From Bradyrhizobium sp. CCGB12 (GTDB lineage Bacteria; Pseudomonadota; Alphaproteobacteria; Rhizobiales; Xanthobacteraceae), in contig NZ_JANADO010000001.1 of the NCBI RefSeq assembly GCF_024199845.1, positions 2,356,001 through 2,420,000 of the forward strand: 64,000 bases of DNA. The letters are read 5' to 3'. Below are positions 45,552 to 54,959 of the stretch, piece by piece. A program made the position numbers and the translations under genes. The notes under the pieces are model-generated. The model was not told the origin of the DNA, searched no databases, and saw nothing but the letters and a program-made list of their open reading frames with translations. Position 1 is the first letter of the stretch. Each line of letters begins with the position of its first letter.

Positions 45552-46958
45552 TCACGTCGCACGGTCGATGATCTCAAGGAGCCGGTCGCAGGACGCTTCG
45601 ATCCTCTTGAGCGGAGACGTCGCGATGCCCAGCAACAGTCCTGGGCGCGCCGAAGCCTTCGACGCATACCAGAGCGATAGCGGCGTAGGCGCCAGTCCGA
45701 GCGATGCTGCTTCCCTGGCGATGGCAAGATCGGCTGCTCCCTCCGGCAATCGCAGCACCGCTGCCAATCCGGCAATCGCAACGTTCTCGGTGCGTGCACG
45801 AAGGTATTTCAGCAATGCCTCGCCCTGCGCTGCGTAGACCCGTTTCGTGCGTCGAAGATGTCGGAGATAATGGCCGTCGCGCATGAAATCGGCCGTCGCG
45901 AGCTGCACCGCGGGCCCGGGCGCGGGCGCGAGGCATGCCGCAGCTTCGGCAAATCGGGACGCCAGAGCGGCCGGTGCAACGACAAAGCCCAGCCGCAGGG
46001 CAGGGGTCACGGTCTTGCTGAAAGAGCCGATGTGAATGACGCGCCCGGCGCGGTCGAGCGAGGCCAGCGCAGGTGTCGCCCGGCCCTTGAGCTGAAGCTC
46101 GCTCAGGTAGTCGTCCTCGATCACCCACGCGTTGCTTTGCGCCGCCCAGTCGAGCAGGCGTGAGCGTCTTGCCAGCGACAATGTCGATCCGAGCGGTGCC
46201 TGCTGGCCTGGCGTCACGACAGCCAGTGCCGCATTGGGCGCATGTTTCAGGCCGTAGTCGACATCGATGCCATCAGCGTCGACTGGGACCGGCGCGATTG
46301 ACAATCGCGCAAGCTCGAGGCCGTGCCGGGTGAAGGGAAAGCCTGGGTCCTCAACCCAGACTTTCTTTTGTTCGAGACCGAGGACACGGAGCGCCAGGCC
46401 GAGGCCGCCGCTGAAGCCGCCGGTGATGATGATCTGGGACGGGGAGCATTCGATCCCGCGCGCCAACGCAAGGTAGGCCGCGATCTCGCGTCGCAGCTCC
46501 AGCTCCCCACGTGGGTCCGGGTAGATCGCCGGCGCGCTGACCTCAATGCGAACCGCCTGCGCGCGCACGCGCGCGAGCAGCGTGGCTGGAAAGGTCTCCC
46601 GTGCCGGTACGCCCATCTGGAAGATTGCCGGCCCGGCGGTGAGCTCCTGGTACATCTCCATGAACGAGCCGGGGGCCGGGGCCTTGTCCCGGCGAACGGG
46701 AAAGGACGGCCGGTCCGCGACACGCGTGCCTGTGGCGCGGGCGGCGACGATCAGTTGGGCGGATGAGAGCTTTTCGTAGGCCGACCGCACAGTGCCGCGC
46801 GCGACGCCCAGCTGAGCTGCAAGGTCCTGCCAGGACGGCAGGCGGGCGCCCGGGGCGAGCACGCCGCTTTGAATGGCGGCCCTGATCCCCTTGTGGATCT
46901 GCTCCGCCAGCGGCGTCTTCGCGGAACGGTCGAGCTCCAGGCGCAGCGGTTTGGTCAT
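45552..46958 (-). CDS. MocR-type GntR/aminotransferase transcriptional regulator
   Basis: This 468-residue regulator has an N-terminal GntR winged helix (PLAEQIHKGIRAAIQSGVLA, then LAAQLGVARGTVRSAYEKL). A class I aminotransferase-like domain follows, with the PLP-binding lysine at about 315 in GSFSKTVTPALRLGF. MocR/PdxR proteins sense PLP or an amino compound and often control the divergent gene. Here that is an AhpD-like gene and an HD hydrolase gene, starting 113 bases away. The start at 46958 was chosen; 46973 is 5 codons longer. Two dyads lie in the shared upstream region. Confidence 0.92.
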   Translation of the reverse strand: MTKPLRLELDRSAKTPLAEQIHKGIRAAIQSGVLAPGARLPSWQDLAAQLGVARGTVRSAYEKLSSAQLIVAARATGTRVADRPSFPVRRDKAPAPGSFMEMYQELTAGPAIFQMGVPARETFPATLLARVRAQAVRIEVSAPAIYPDPRGELELRREIAAYLALARGIECSPSQIIITGGFSGGLGLALRVLGLEQKKVWVEDPGFPFTRHGLELARLSIAPVPVDADGIDVDYGLKHAPNAALAVVTPGQQAPLGSTLSLARRSRLLDWAAQSNAWVIEDDYLSELQLKGRATPALASLDRAGRVIHIGSFSKTVTPALRLGFVVAPAALASRFAEAAACLAPAPGPAVQLATADFMRDGHYLRHLRRTKRVYAAQGEALLKYLRARTENVAIAGLAAVLRLPEGAADLAIAREAASLGLAPTPLSLWYASKASARPGLLLGIATSPLKRIEASCDRLLEIIDRAT

Positions 46959-46989
46959 GCTGCTTTGGTACACGAAATTTGTGCATTCT

Positions 46990-47009
46990 TGGTCCTTTTT
47001 TATGGACCA
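46990..47009. promoter_or_regulatory. Dyad TGGTCC-N8-GGACCA, likely MocR operator
   Basis: A perfect 6-bp inverted repeat with an 8-base T-rich spacer lies between the divergent MocR and AhpD-like genes. MocR/GntR regulators commonly bind such repeats in this position. A second imperfect dyad (CACGAAATTTGTG) is just upstream at 46971-46983. Confidence 0.45.
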
Positions 47010-47071
47010 TGTCAGGGACAGCTAAGGGGGCAAAGGGGAGCGCTCCGCCCCCGATCATCAAGGAGAAGCAC

Positions 47072-47533
47072 ATGAGCAAGCGCCTCGATTACAACCACAT
47101 CGCACCGGCAGGCGCGAAGGCACTGGGTGGTGTCTACGGCTACGTCATGCAGAGTGGACTGCCTGCGACGCTGGTCAACCTCGTCTATCTCCGCGTCTCG
47201 CAGATCAACAACTGCGCCTACTGCCTCGACATGCATACGCGCGACTTGCTCAAGAGCGGCGTGAAGACCGAAAAGCTCGCGCTGCTGCAGGCATGGGCCG
47301 AGGCCGGAAACCTCTTCGACGCGCGCGAGCGCGCGGCCCTCGCCTGGGCTGAGACGGTGACCCGCGTCGCCGAGACCGGTGTGCCTGATGACGCCTATCA
47401 AGCCGCGCGCGCGGTCTTCAGCGAGCGCGAGCTCGTCGATCTCACGATCGCAATCGGCCTGATGAATGCGTACAATCGGATGTCGATCAGCTTCCGGAAC
47501 ACGCCGCAGGCCGCCATCGAAAAGGCCGCCTGA
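47072..47533 (+). CDS. Carboxymuconolactone decarboxylase/AhpD-like protein
   Basis: This 153-residue protein has the AhpD-like redox motif C48-x2-C51-x3-H55 (INNCAYCLDMHTRDLL) in an all-helical fold. Members reduce peroxides or alkylhydroperoxidase partners or act as decarboxylases; this short form is usually a peroxidase-like thiol protein. An AAGGAGA site precedes the ATG at 47072. It is divergent from the MocR regulator and is followed 45 bases later by an HD hydrolase, so the two form a probable regulated unit. Confidence 0.88.
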   Translation: MSKRLDYNHIAPAGAKALGGVYGYVMQSGLPATLVNLVYLRVSQINNCAYCLDMHTRDLLKSGVKTEKLALLQAWAEAGNLFDARERAALAWAETVTRVAETGVPDDAYQAARAVFSERELVDLTIAIGLMNAYNRMSISFRNTPQAAIEKAA

Positions 47534-47578
47534 TTGCGAACGGCATCAGCCGAACAGATGCAAAGCAGGAGCCTGAAA

Positions 47579-48217
47579 ATGACGAGCGTGATCTCCGGCG
47601 TCAAGATTCCCGACAGCCAACTGGCGCGCGAAGCCGCCGAACTGGTGCGCAGTTACGAAGACGAGATGTTGTTCAACCATTCGGTCCGCGTCTACGCGTT
47701 CGGCGCGATGAAAGGGCTGCGTCAGAAGCTGAAGTTCGATTCCGAGCTGCTTTATGTCGCGGCGCTGTTTCACGATCTCGGCCTCGTCGATCACTACCAC
47801 ACGGAGACCAGGCGATTTGAGGTCGACGGCGCCGACGCCGCACGCGATTTTCTTCGGGCGCGCGGCATTGCCGAACCGCAAGCCGATCTGGTGTGGGAAG
47901 CGATCGCGCTGCACACCACGCCCGGCATTCCCCAATTCATGAGGCCGGAAATCGCACTCACCAACGCAGGCGTTTTGGTGGATGTCGTGGGTGTTGGTTT
48001 TGACGATTACACGCCGGAGCAGCGCGACCAGGTGATCACTGCGTTTCCGCGCGGCGACTTCAAGAACGAATTCTTGAAGGTGCAGACCTGCTCAGCCCTG
48101 AAGAAGCCGCAGACAACTTTTGGGACGGTCAACTTCGACTACATCGAGGATCATGATCCCAACTTCCGCAAGCCAAACGCGTGTGCGCGTATCCGCAACA
48201 CGCCCTGGCAAAGCTAA
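47579..48217 (+). CDS. HD-domain hydrolase, cyanamide-hydratase-like
   Basis: This 212-residue protein has the metal-binding set of HD hydrolases: His34 (FNHSVRVYAFG), His65-Asp66 (AALFHDLGLVD) and His112 (AIALHTTPGI). The arrangement NHS..YAFG / LFHDLGL / RFEVDGADAARDFL resembles the cyanamide hydratase (Ddi2)-like group rather than nucleotide HD phosphohydrolases. Activity on cyanamide or a similar nitrile-like compound is possible but unproven. The start at 47579 has an AGCAGGAG site. It is probably co-transcribed with the AhpD-like gene. Confidence 0.78.
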   Translation: MTSVISGVKIPDSQLAREAAELVRSYEDEMLFNHSVRVYAFGAMKGLRQKLKFDSELLYVAALFHDLGLVDHYHTETRRFEVDGADAARDFLRARGIAEPQADLVWEAIALHTTPGIPQFMRPEIALTNAGVLVDVVGVGFDDYTPEQRDQVITAFPRGDFKNEFLKVQTCSALKKPQTTFGTVNFDYIEDHDPNFRKPNACARIRNTPWQS

Positions 48218-48229
48218 CTCGATGCAGCT

Positions 48230-49555
48230 CTACGCGACCGGATCCCTGGCAGTATTCGAACGGCTGCGATGATCCGGCGCCAGCGGCGGCGCCGGCCTTG
48301 CGGGAGCGTTCTTCGGCGCAGCAGCGTCGCCGCTTAAGGTGACCTCGATCGGCGCGGGTCCGGCGTCGCCCCAGGCGACGATCCAGATCAGGAAGCCGAG
48401 CAGCGCCAGCGCGGCGCCGACGGGACCGGTGGAGGTCCAGCCCAGCCCCTCGCGAATGGCAATTCCTCCCAGGAACGGGCCGAGCGCATTGGCGGTGTTG
48501 AATGCCGAATGGTTCAGTGCGGCAGCGAGTGCCTGCGCTTCTCCCGCCACGTCCATGAGCCGCGTCTGCAGGATGGCGCCGAGCGAGACGCTGGCGCCGA
48601 TCGCGAACACGTCGACCGCCAGGAGCCAGGGATTGCCGGCGGCAAGCGGAAACACCAGGAGTGCGACTGCGGCGAACAGCAGGATCACGCCCGCCGTCGG
48701 CATCAAGGCGCGGTCGGCGAAGCGTGGCACGAACAGATTGCCGAGCGTGGCGCCGATGCCGAACACGGCCAGAAAGAACGGAATGACCGCGGGGCTGACC
48801 TTGGTGACCTCGATCAGCGTCGTCGCCAGATAGGTGTAGACGGCGAACATGCCGCCGAAGCCGATGGCGCCGATCGCGAGCGTGATCCAGACCCGGCCGC
48901 TTCTCAGCGCCCCGAGTTCCCGCAACGGATCGGACCTGCCGGCCCGATCGCGCGGCGCGAACAGGGCGCAGAGCAGCACCGTGAGCAACGCCAGCACCGA
49001 CACGAGGGCGAAGCTCGCGCGCCAGCCGACCGCCTGCCCAATCAGATTGGCCAGCGGAACGCCGATGATGGTGGCAGAGGTCAGGCCGAGCATCACCTGA
49101 CCGACCGCTTGCGAGCGGCGATGTTGAGGAACGAGCGAGGCTGCGACCAGCGCAGCGATACCGAAATAGGCGCCATGCGGCAATCCGGAGAGAAAGCGGG
49201 CCGCGATCATCGAGCCGTAGCTGGGTGCCAACGCGGTGAGCGCATTGCCGAGCGCAAACACGGCCATCAGCACCAACAGCTGCGTGCGCCGGGCGAAGCG
49301 CGCGCCTAGCACGGCGATCAGCGGTGCGCCCAGCACGACGCCGAGGGCATAGGCGCTGATCGCGTGGCCCGCGGTCGGCTCGTCGATGCCGAGATCGGCG
49401 GCGAAAAATGGCAGCAGGCTCATCGATGCGAATTCGGTGGTTCCGATCGCAAAGCCGCCCATCGCGAGCGAGACGAGGACGATGGCGAGGTGAGGGGGTG
49501 CCGAGGTTGCGGGTGAATTCGCGCGTGGCGAGGTCGCTTGATGCGAGGTCGTCAT
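48230..49555 (-). CDS. MFS drug/metabolite exporter (DHA1 family)
   Basis: This 441-residue protein has 12 predicted membrane helices of the major facilitator superfamily. The motif GAPLIAVLGARFARRTQLL between helices 2 and 3 and the antiporter-type motif GLTSATIIGVPLANLIGQ in helix 5 point to the DHA1 group (AraJ/YdhP-like) of proton-driven exporters. A polar, Pro-rich C-terminal tail follows the last helix. The start at 49555 was preferred over 49657. It is convergent with the HD hydrolase gene. The substrate is not known. Confidence 0.88.
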   Translation of the reverse strand: MTTSHQATSPRANSPATSAPPHLAIVLVSLAMGGFAIGTTEFASMSLLPFFAADLGIDEPTAGHAISAYALGVVLGAPLIAVLGARFARRTQLLVLMAVFALGNALTALAPSYGSMIAARFLSGLPHGAYFGIAALVAASLVPQHRRSQAVGQVMLGLTSATIIGVPLANLIGQAVGWRASFALVSVLALLTVLLCALFAPRDRAGRSDPLRELGALRSGRVWITLAIGAIGFGGMFAVYTYLATTLIEVTKVSPAVIPFFLAVFGIGATLGNLFVPRFADRALMPTAGVILLFAAVALLVFPLAAGNPWLLAVDVFAIGASVSLGAILQTRLMDVAGEAQALAAALNHSAFNTANALGPFLGGIAIREGLGWTSTGPVGAALALLGFLIWIVAWGDAGPAPIEVTLSGDAAAPKNAPARPAPPLAPDHRSRSNTARDPVA

Positions 49556-50123
49556 GTGTCCTGCATTGGTGGCGTCAACGGGAACCAGCCCAGCGAACGT
49601 CGCCATCCCTGCAAGATTTGTCCGTCTACTTAAACCCGGATCAGCCCGCGTCAACACCTAGCGGCGGCGATGCAGATCCGCGCGGCTCGACGTGCTCGCC
49701 AGACACTGTGCGCAAGTATCGAACCTTCCAATGCTCAGCCCGAGCTAGTCATGCCGAATCGATGATGCGTGCCGAATTGCGCGCGTCTGGAACCCCTGTT
49801 TAGCCGAGTGCGAATGTGGCGAATGCGAGCGAAAATGTGGCGACTATGGGGAGATCAATCGCGTGCACAACTCTACTCTTCAATCACGCGAATGTGCGCG
49901 CGACCACGTTACGCGCGCATGCAGCATATGTCGTGTCGTCGACATTGGAACTACTGCAAACACTTGTTTCAAAGGGTTTCCAGCGCGCTCTGCTAAATCT
50001 TCATTAATGAAGCGCGGCCCTTTGGGACCGACTGTTGCGTCGAGGTTACAGCAATTCCGTCGACGGCTGTTATGACGAAGACACGGCCCGGGGGCCTACT
50101 GAAGAAACTGGAACGGGAATCAA
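49556..50123. other. Intergenic stretch upstream of the outer-membrane protein
   Basis: No gene is supported in this 568-base stretch. It contains a 14-bp perfect palindrome at 49999-50012, and the upstream region of the omp gene. Confidence 0.55.
49999..50012. promoter_or_regulatory. 14-bp perfect palindrome upstream of the omp gene
   Basis: CTTCATTAATGAAG is its own reverse complement and lies 112 bases before the omp start codon. It could be a regulator site or a chance AT-rich palindrome. Confidence 0.3.
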
Positions 50124-50846
50124 ATGAACAAGAATTTGTTGCTTGCCGCTGTCAGCCTTGTCGCGCTCAGCGCGGCTGCGCCGGCGGTGGCTGCTGATCT
50201 CGCGGCGCGGCCTTACACCAAGGCGCCTGCGATGGTCGCTGCGATCTATGACTGGAGCGGCTTCTACATCGGTCTCAACGGCGGTGGCGGTTCGGCGCAC
50301 GCGGACTGGGACATCGTCGGCTTCGGTCGTGATGGTTCGCACGATGCGACCGGCGGCACGGTCGGTGGTCAGATCGGCTATCGCTGGCAGTCCGGACAGT
50401 GGGTGTTCGGCGTGGAAGGTCAGGGCAACTGGGCCGACTTCTCCGGCAGCCATGTCGGCGCGATCTCCGGCCTCACCAACAACACCAAGATCGATTCGTT
50501 CGGTCTGATCACCGGCCAGGTCGGCTACGCCTGGAACAACGTGCTGGTCTACGTGAAGGGCGGCGCGGCTGTGGTCGGCACCAAGTACGACGCCTCTCTC
50601 GCCGGCGTGTCGGTTGCCTCGGCCAGCGACACCCGTTGGGGCGGCACCGTCGGCGCAGGCCTCGAGTTCGGCTTCGCTCCGAACTGGTCGGTTGGCGTCG
50701 AGTACGACCATATCTTCCTGGGTGGCCAAGACCGGAATCTGACCGGCGTCCTCGGTGTTCTGCCGGTCCACGTCAGCCAGGACGTCGACATGGGCCTCGT
50801 CCGCCTGAACTACAAGTTCGGCGGCCCGATGATCGGCCGCTACTAA
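50124..50846 (+). CDS. Omp25/RopB-type outer-membrane beta-barrel protein
   Basis: This 240-residue outer-membrane protein has a signal peptide (cleavage near AVAAD) and then DWSGFYIGLNGGGG, the hallmark of the Omp25/Omp31/RopB group of rhizobia and Brucella. Alternating hydrophobic strands end in LNYKFGGPMIGRY. These are abundant 8-stranded barrels with structural or host-interaction roles. An AACGGGAA-type site precedes the ATG. A very strong terminator follows 30 bases after the stop, so the gene is monocistronic and probably highly expressed. Confidence 0.92.
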   Translation: MNKNLLLAAVSLVALSAAAPAVAADLAARPYTKAPAMVAAIYDWSGFYIGLNGGGGSAHADWDIVGFGRDGSHDATGGTVGGQIGYRWQSGQWVFGVEGQGNWADFSGSHVGAISGLTNNTKIDSFGLITGQVGYAWNNVLVYVKGGAAVVGTKYDASLAGVSVASASDTRWGGTVGAGLEFGFAPNWSVGVEYDHIFLGGQDRNLTGVLGVLPVHVSQDVDMGLVRLNYKFGGPMIGRY

Positions 50847-50875
50847 GGCAGTCGCTTTGAGAGAAGCGGTCGTCG

Positions 50876-50907
50876 AAAGCCCCGGCCATCGGCCGGGGCT
50901 TTTTTGT
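50876..50907 (+). terminator. Strong intrinsic terminator of the omp gene
   Basis: AAAGCCCCGGCC-ATC-GGCCGGGGCTTT forms a 12-bp perfect stem followed by a T-run, 30 bases after the omp stop. Confidence 0.92.
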
Positions 50908-51018
50908 TTCGTGAATTCAGCGAGTTAACCATTCAGCTTTGAGGGTGCCGAGATCGCTTGACTCCCGGGAACGAAATGAGAACAATGTTCTGCATACGTT
51001 CTTGTGATGGAGCAAGCC

Positions 51019-51117
51019 ATGTTCAAGATTTTCGTGGAAGAAGCCGCCGCCCTCGCCTCGATCTCGCTGTTCGTCGGAATGATCGCAATCTGGGCGCAGG
51101 TGATTCCGCAGCTCTAG
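51019..51117 (+). CDS. Small single-pass membrane protein (32 aa)
   Basis: The frame reads MFKIFVEEAAALASISLFVG then MIAIWAQVIPQL and stops at 51117. It has one hydrophobic helix flanked by a short charged N-terminus. A GGAG ribosome-binding site sits 6 bases before the ATG; an in-frame ATG at 51007 overlaps that site and is less likely. The composition and strong ribosome-binding site look like a real small membrane protein of the kind often missed in annotation. No function is known. It lies alone between omp and dnaE. Confidence 0.65.
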   Translation: MFKIFVEEAAALASISLFVGMIAIWAQVIPQL

Positions 51118-51364
51118 ACCAGCGATTTTGTAATCCGGTGGTCAGGAACCCGATTGAAGCTTCTCGGGGCCGTCTCGTGGCCCCTTGGGGAAAAGCGGGA
51201 CGACGCGGCGAAGCGGCCGCTCCGGCGTGGACTCTGAAGCGGTGAGCCCCCACCATTGCAGGGCGAGTCGGCGAAGGTAGGTGGATGGCGGGTGCAGGAT
51301 GCCCTGATCATCCCTTGGCGCCGGCGACCGCTCCATCTCATCTGCAAGAGGCCGTCACGCGACC

Positions 51365-54300
51365 ATGCCGAGCGCCGGATTTGTCCACCTTCATGTTCAC
51401 TCGGCCTATTCGCTGCTCAAGGGCTCGATCAAGATCGCCAAGCTCGCCGAGCTTGCGAAGAAGGACCACCAGCCGGCCTTGGCGCTGACCGACACCGACA
51501 ACATGTTCGGTGCGCTGGAGTTCTCAGACAAGATGGCGGGTTCCGGCATCCAGCCGATCGTCGGCTGTGAGCTCGCGATCGACTTCGGCGACCAGGACCC
51601 GAATGCGCGCAATGCGCTTCTGCCATCGCGTGTGGTGCTTCTGGCGGCGCAAGAGCGCGGTTATCGCAGCCTGATGCGGCTGAATTCGCGTGCGTTCCTG
51701 GAGACGCCCGACACCCATGCCTCCCACATCAAGTTCGACTGGCTCGAAGGCGAGACCGAGGGCCTGATCGCGCTCACCGGCGGTCCGGACGGACCGGTCT
51801 CGCTGGCGCTTGCCGCCGGGCAGGCCGAAATTGCGGCGTTGCGCTGCGAGCGTCTCGCCAGCCTGTTCGGCGACCGCCTGTATATCGAACTGCAGCGCCA
51901 CAACACCGACAAGGAGCGGCGCATCGAGAGCGGCCTGATCGACATCGCCTACGCCAAGGGCCTGCCGCTGGTCGCGACCAACGAGCCGTATTTCGCGTCG
52001 ACCGACGATTACGAGGCACATGACGCGCTGCTCTGCATCGCCGGCGGCCGCCTGATCGCCGAGACCGAGCGCGAGCAGCTCACCCCCGATCACCGCTTCA
52101 AGACCCGCGCCGAGATGGCGGTGCTGTTCGCCGACATTCCGGAGGCGTTGGCCTCGACGGTGGAGATCGCCGAGCGCTGCTCGTTCCGCCCGATGACGCG
52201 CAAGCCGATTCTGCCGTTCTTCACGGTCGGTGCCGCATCGAGCTCGGATGCGGCCGCGGTCGAGGCCGCCGAGTTGAAGCGCCAGGCGGAGGAGGGGCTC
52301 GCCAACCGCCTGCGCGTCCACGGCCTGTCGCAGGGTACGAGCGAAGAAGACTACAACAAGCGCCTGGCGTTCGAACTCGACGTCATCATGCGCATGAAAT
52401 ACGCCGGCTACTTCCTGATCGTGTCGGACTTCATCAAATGGGCGAAGTCGCAAGGCATTCCGGTCGGGCCGGGCCGCGGCTCCGGTGCAGGTTCGCTGGT
52501 GGCGTGGGCGCTGACCATCACCGATCTCGATCCGATCAAGTTCGGCCTGCTGTTCGAGCGCTTCCTGAATCCCGAGCGCGTCTCGATGCCGGATTTCGAC
52601 ATCGACTTCTGCCAGGACCGCCGCGGCGAGGTGATCAAGTACGTCCAGGAGCGCTACGGCCGCGACCAGGTCGCGCAGATCATCACCTTCGGTACGCTGC
52701 AGGCGCGCGGCGTGCTGCGCGACGTCGGCCGCGTGCTGCAGATGCCCTATGGCCAGGTCGACAAGCTCACGAAACTCGTGCCGCAGAACCCGGCCGCGCC
52801 GGTGACGCTGGCGGCTGCGATCGAGAGCGAGCCTAAGCTGCAGGCGTTCCGCGACGAAGATCCGGTGGTGGCGCGCGCCTTCGACATCGCGCAACGCCTC
52901 GAGGGCCTGACGCGCCACGCCTCGACGCACGCGGCCGGCATCGTGATCGGCGATCGCCCCTTGAGCGAACTCGTGCCGATGTACCGCGATCCCAAGTCGG
53001 ACATGCCGGTGACCCAGTTCAACATGAAATGGGTCGAGCCGGCGGGCCTCGTCAAATTCGACTTCCTCGGCCTGAAGACGCTGACCGTGCTCGACGTTGC
53101 GTGCAAGCTGCTCAAGCCGCGCGACATCCATGTCGATCTCGCCACGCTGCCGATCGACGATGCGGAAAGCTACCAGATGCTGGCGCGCGGCGAGGTGGTC
53201 GGCGTGTTCCAGGTTGAAAGCCAGGGCATGCGGCGCGCGCTGGTCGACATGCGCCCCGACCGTTTCGAGGACATCATCGCGCTGGTGGCGTTGTATCGCC
53301 CGGGCCCGATGGCGAACATCCCGACCTATTGCTCGCGCAAGCACGGCGACGAGGAGCCGGAATATCTGCATCCCGTGCTGGAGCCGATCCTGAAAGAGAC
53401 GTTCGGCGTCATCATCTACCAGGAACAGGTGATGCAGATCGCGCAGGTGATGTCGGGCTATTCGCTCGGCGATGCCGACCTGCTCCGCCGCGCCATGGGC
53501 AAGAAGATCCGCGCCGAGATGGACAAGCAGCGCGACATCTTCGTCGCGGGCGCTGTCAAGAACGGTGTGCCGAAGGGGCAGGCCGAGACCATCTTCGAGC
53601 TGCTGGCCAAGTTCGCCGATTACGGTTTCAACAAGAGCCACGCGGCAGCCTATGCGCTGGTGTCCTATCACACCGCCTACATGAAGGCGCATTATCCGGT
53701 GGAGTTCATCGCAGCGTCCATGACGCTCGATCTCAACAATACCGACAAGCTTTCCGAATTCCGATCCGAGGCGCAGCGCCTCGGCATCAAGGTCGAGCCG
53801 CCGAACATCAATCGCTCGGGCGCGACCTTCGAGGTCGGCGAGAAGACGATCTACTATGCGCTCGCAGCGCTGAAGGGCGTCGGCATTCAGGCGATCGACC
53901 AGATCATCGAGGAGCGCAACAAGCGGGGATTGTTCACCTCGCTCGCCGATTTCGCCGCGCGGGTCAATCCGCGCGCGATCAACAAGCGCATCATCGAAAG
54001 CCTTGCCGCTGCCGGCGCCTTCGACACGCTGGAGCCGAACCGGGCGCGCGTCTTCGCCGGAGCGGATTCGATTCTGGCCGCCTGCCAGCGCGCGCATCAG
54101 GCCGAGACCATCGGCCAGAACGACATGTTCGGCAGCTCGGCAGATGCGCCGACGATCATGCTGCCGCAGATCGAACCCTGGCTGCCGGCCGAGCGGCTGC
54201 GCCGCGAATACGACGCGATCGGCTTCTTCCTGTCGGGACATCCGCTCGACGATTACGCGACCGTGCTAAAGCGGCTGCGGGTGCAGAGCTGGGCGGAGTT

Positions 54301-54868
54301 CTCGCGCGCGGTGAAGACCGGTGCCACCGCCGGCAAGGTCGCGGCGACCGTGGTCTCGCGCATGGAGCGGCGCACCAAGACCGGCAACAAGATGGGCATC
54401 ATGGGTCTCTCCGATCCCACGGGCCATTTCGAGGCGGTGCTGTTCTCCGAAGGCCTTGCGCAATATCGCGACGTGCTGGAGCCTGGCGCCGCCGTGCTGC
54501 TCCAGCTCGGGGCCGAGCTCCAGGGCGAGGACGTTCGCGCCCGCGTGCTGCATGCCGAGCCGCTGGATGACGCCGCCGCCAAGACGCAGAAGGGCCTGCG
54601 CATCTTCCTGCGTGACACCAAGCCGCTCGAGTCCATCGCCAAGCGTCTCGCCGGCCCCGACATGGCCGCGTCGAACGGAGGCGCGCCAAAGGTCGGCAGT
54701 CCCGGCATCGCGCCGCGATCCAATGGCGATGGCGAGGTCTCGCTGGTGATGATGCTCGACCTCGAGACCGAGGTGGAGATGAAGCTGCCCGGGCGCTTCA
54801 AGGTTTCGCCGCAGATCGCCGGTGCGATCAAGGCGGTCGCGGGCGTGGTGGACGTGCAGCAGCTATGA
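51365..54868 (+). CDS. dnaE: DNA polymerase III alpha subunit
   Basis: This 1167-residue replicative polymerase begins with a PHP domain (FVHLHVHSAYSLLKGSIKI). The C-family polymerase core includes the catalytic aspartates in PDFDIDFCQDRRGEV (about residues 409-415), the helix-hairpin-helix region (ALKGVGIQAIDQI) and a C-terminal OB fold. It copies the chromosome as part of the holoenzyme. The start at 51365 gives the standard N-terminus. In many relatives dnaE follows lolD closely; here about 18.8 kb of other DNA lies between them. Confidence 0.97.
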   Translation: MPSAGFVHLHVHSAYSLLKGSIKIAKLAELAKKDHQPALALTDTDNMFGALEFSDKMAGSGIQPIVGCELAIDFGDQDPNARNALLPSRVVLLAAQERGYRSLMRLNSRAFLETPDTHASHIKFDWLEGETEGLIALTGGPDGPVSLALAAGQAEIAALRCERLASLFGDRLYIELQRHNTDKERRIESGLIDIAYAKGLPLVATNEPYFASTDDYEAHDALLCIAGGRLIAETEREQLTPDHRFKTRAEMAVLFADIPEALASTVEIAERCSFRPMTRKPILPFFTVGAASSSDAAAVEAAELKRQAEEGLANRLRVHGLSQGTSEEDYNKRLAFELDVIMRMKYAGYFLIVSDFIKWAKSQGIPVGPGRGSGAGSLVAWALTITDLDPIKFGLLFERFLNPERVSMPDFDIDFCQDRRGEVIKYVQERYGRDQVAQIITFGTLQARGVLRDVGRVLQMPYGQVDKLTKLVPQNPAAPVTLAAAIESEPKLQAFRDEDPVVARAFDIAQRLEGLTRHASTHAAGIVIGDRPLSELVPMYRDPKSDMPVTQFNMKWVEPAGLVKFDFLGLKTLTVLDVACKLLKPRDIHVDLATLPIDDAESYQMLARGEVVGVFQVESQGMRRALVDMRPDRFEDIIALVALYRPGPMANIPTYCSRKHGDEEPEYLHPVLEPILKETFGVIIYQEQVMQIAQVMSGYSLGDADLLRRAMGKKIRAEMDKQRDIFVAGAVKNGVPKGQAETIFELLAKFADYGFNKSHAAAYALVSYHTAYMKAHYPVEFIAASMTLDLNNTDKLSEFRSEAQRLGIKVEPPNINRSGATFEVGEKTIYYALAALKGVGIQAIDQIIEERNKRGLFTSLADFAARVNPRAINKRIIESLAAAGAFDTLEPNRARVFAGADSILAACQRAHQAETIGQNDMFGSSADAPTIMLPQIEPWLPAERLRREYDAIGFFLSGHPLDDYATVLKRLRVQSWAEFSRAVKTGATAGKVAATVVSRMERRTKTGNKMGIMGLSDPTGHFEAVLFSEGLAQYRDVLEPGAAVLLQLGAELQGEDVRARVLHAEPLDDAAAKTQKGLRIFLRDTKPLESIAKRLAGPDMAASNGGAPKVGSPGIAPRSNGDGEVSLVMMLDLETEVEMKLPGRFKVSPQIAGAIKAVAGVVDVQQL

Positions 54869-54959
54869 ATTCTGACAACCGGTCTGCATAAGTCGATTGC
54901 AACTATACCGTGTCGTTCGATATGCTCTCAAGCGGCTGAATTGGGGGCGTGAGGTAAGG

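Noticed and set aside
51524..54241. Very long minus-strand frame inside dnaE
   Set aside because: Shadow of dnaE; low-complexity Arg/Asp-rich translation without motifs.
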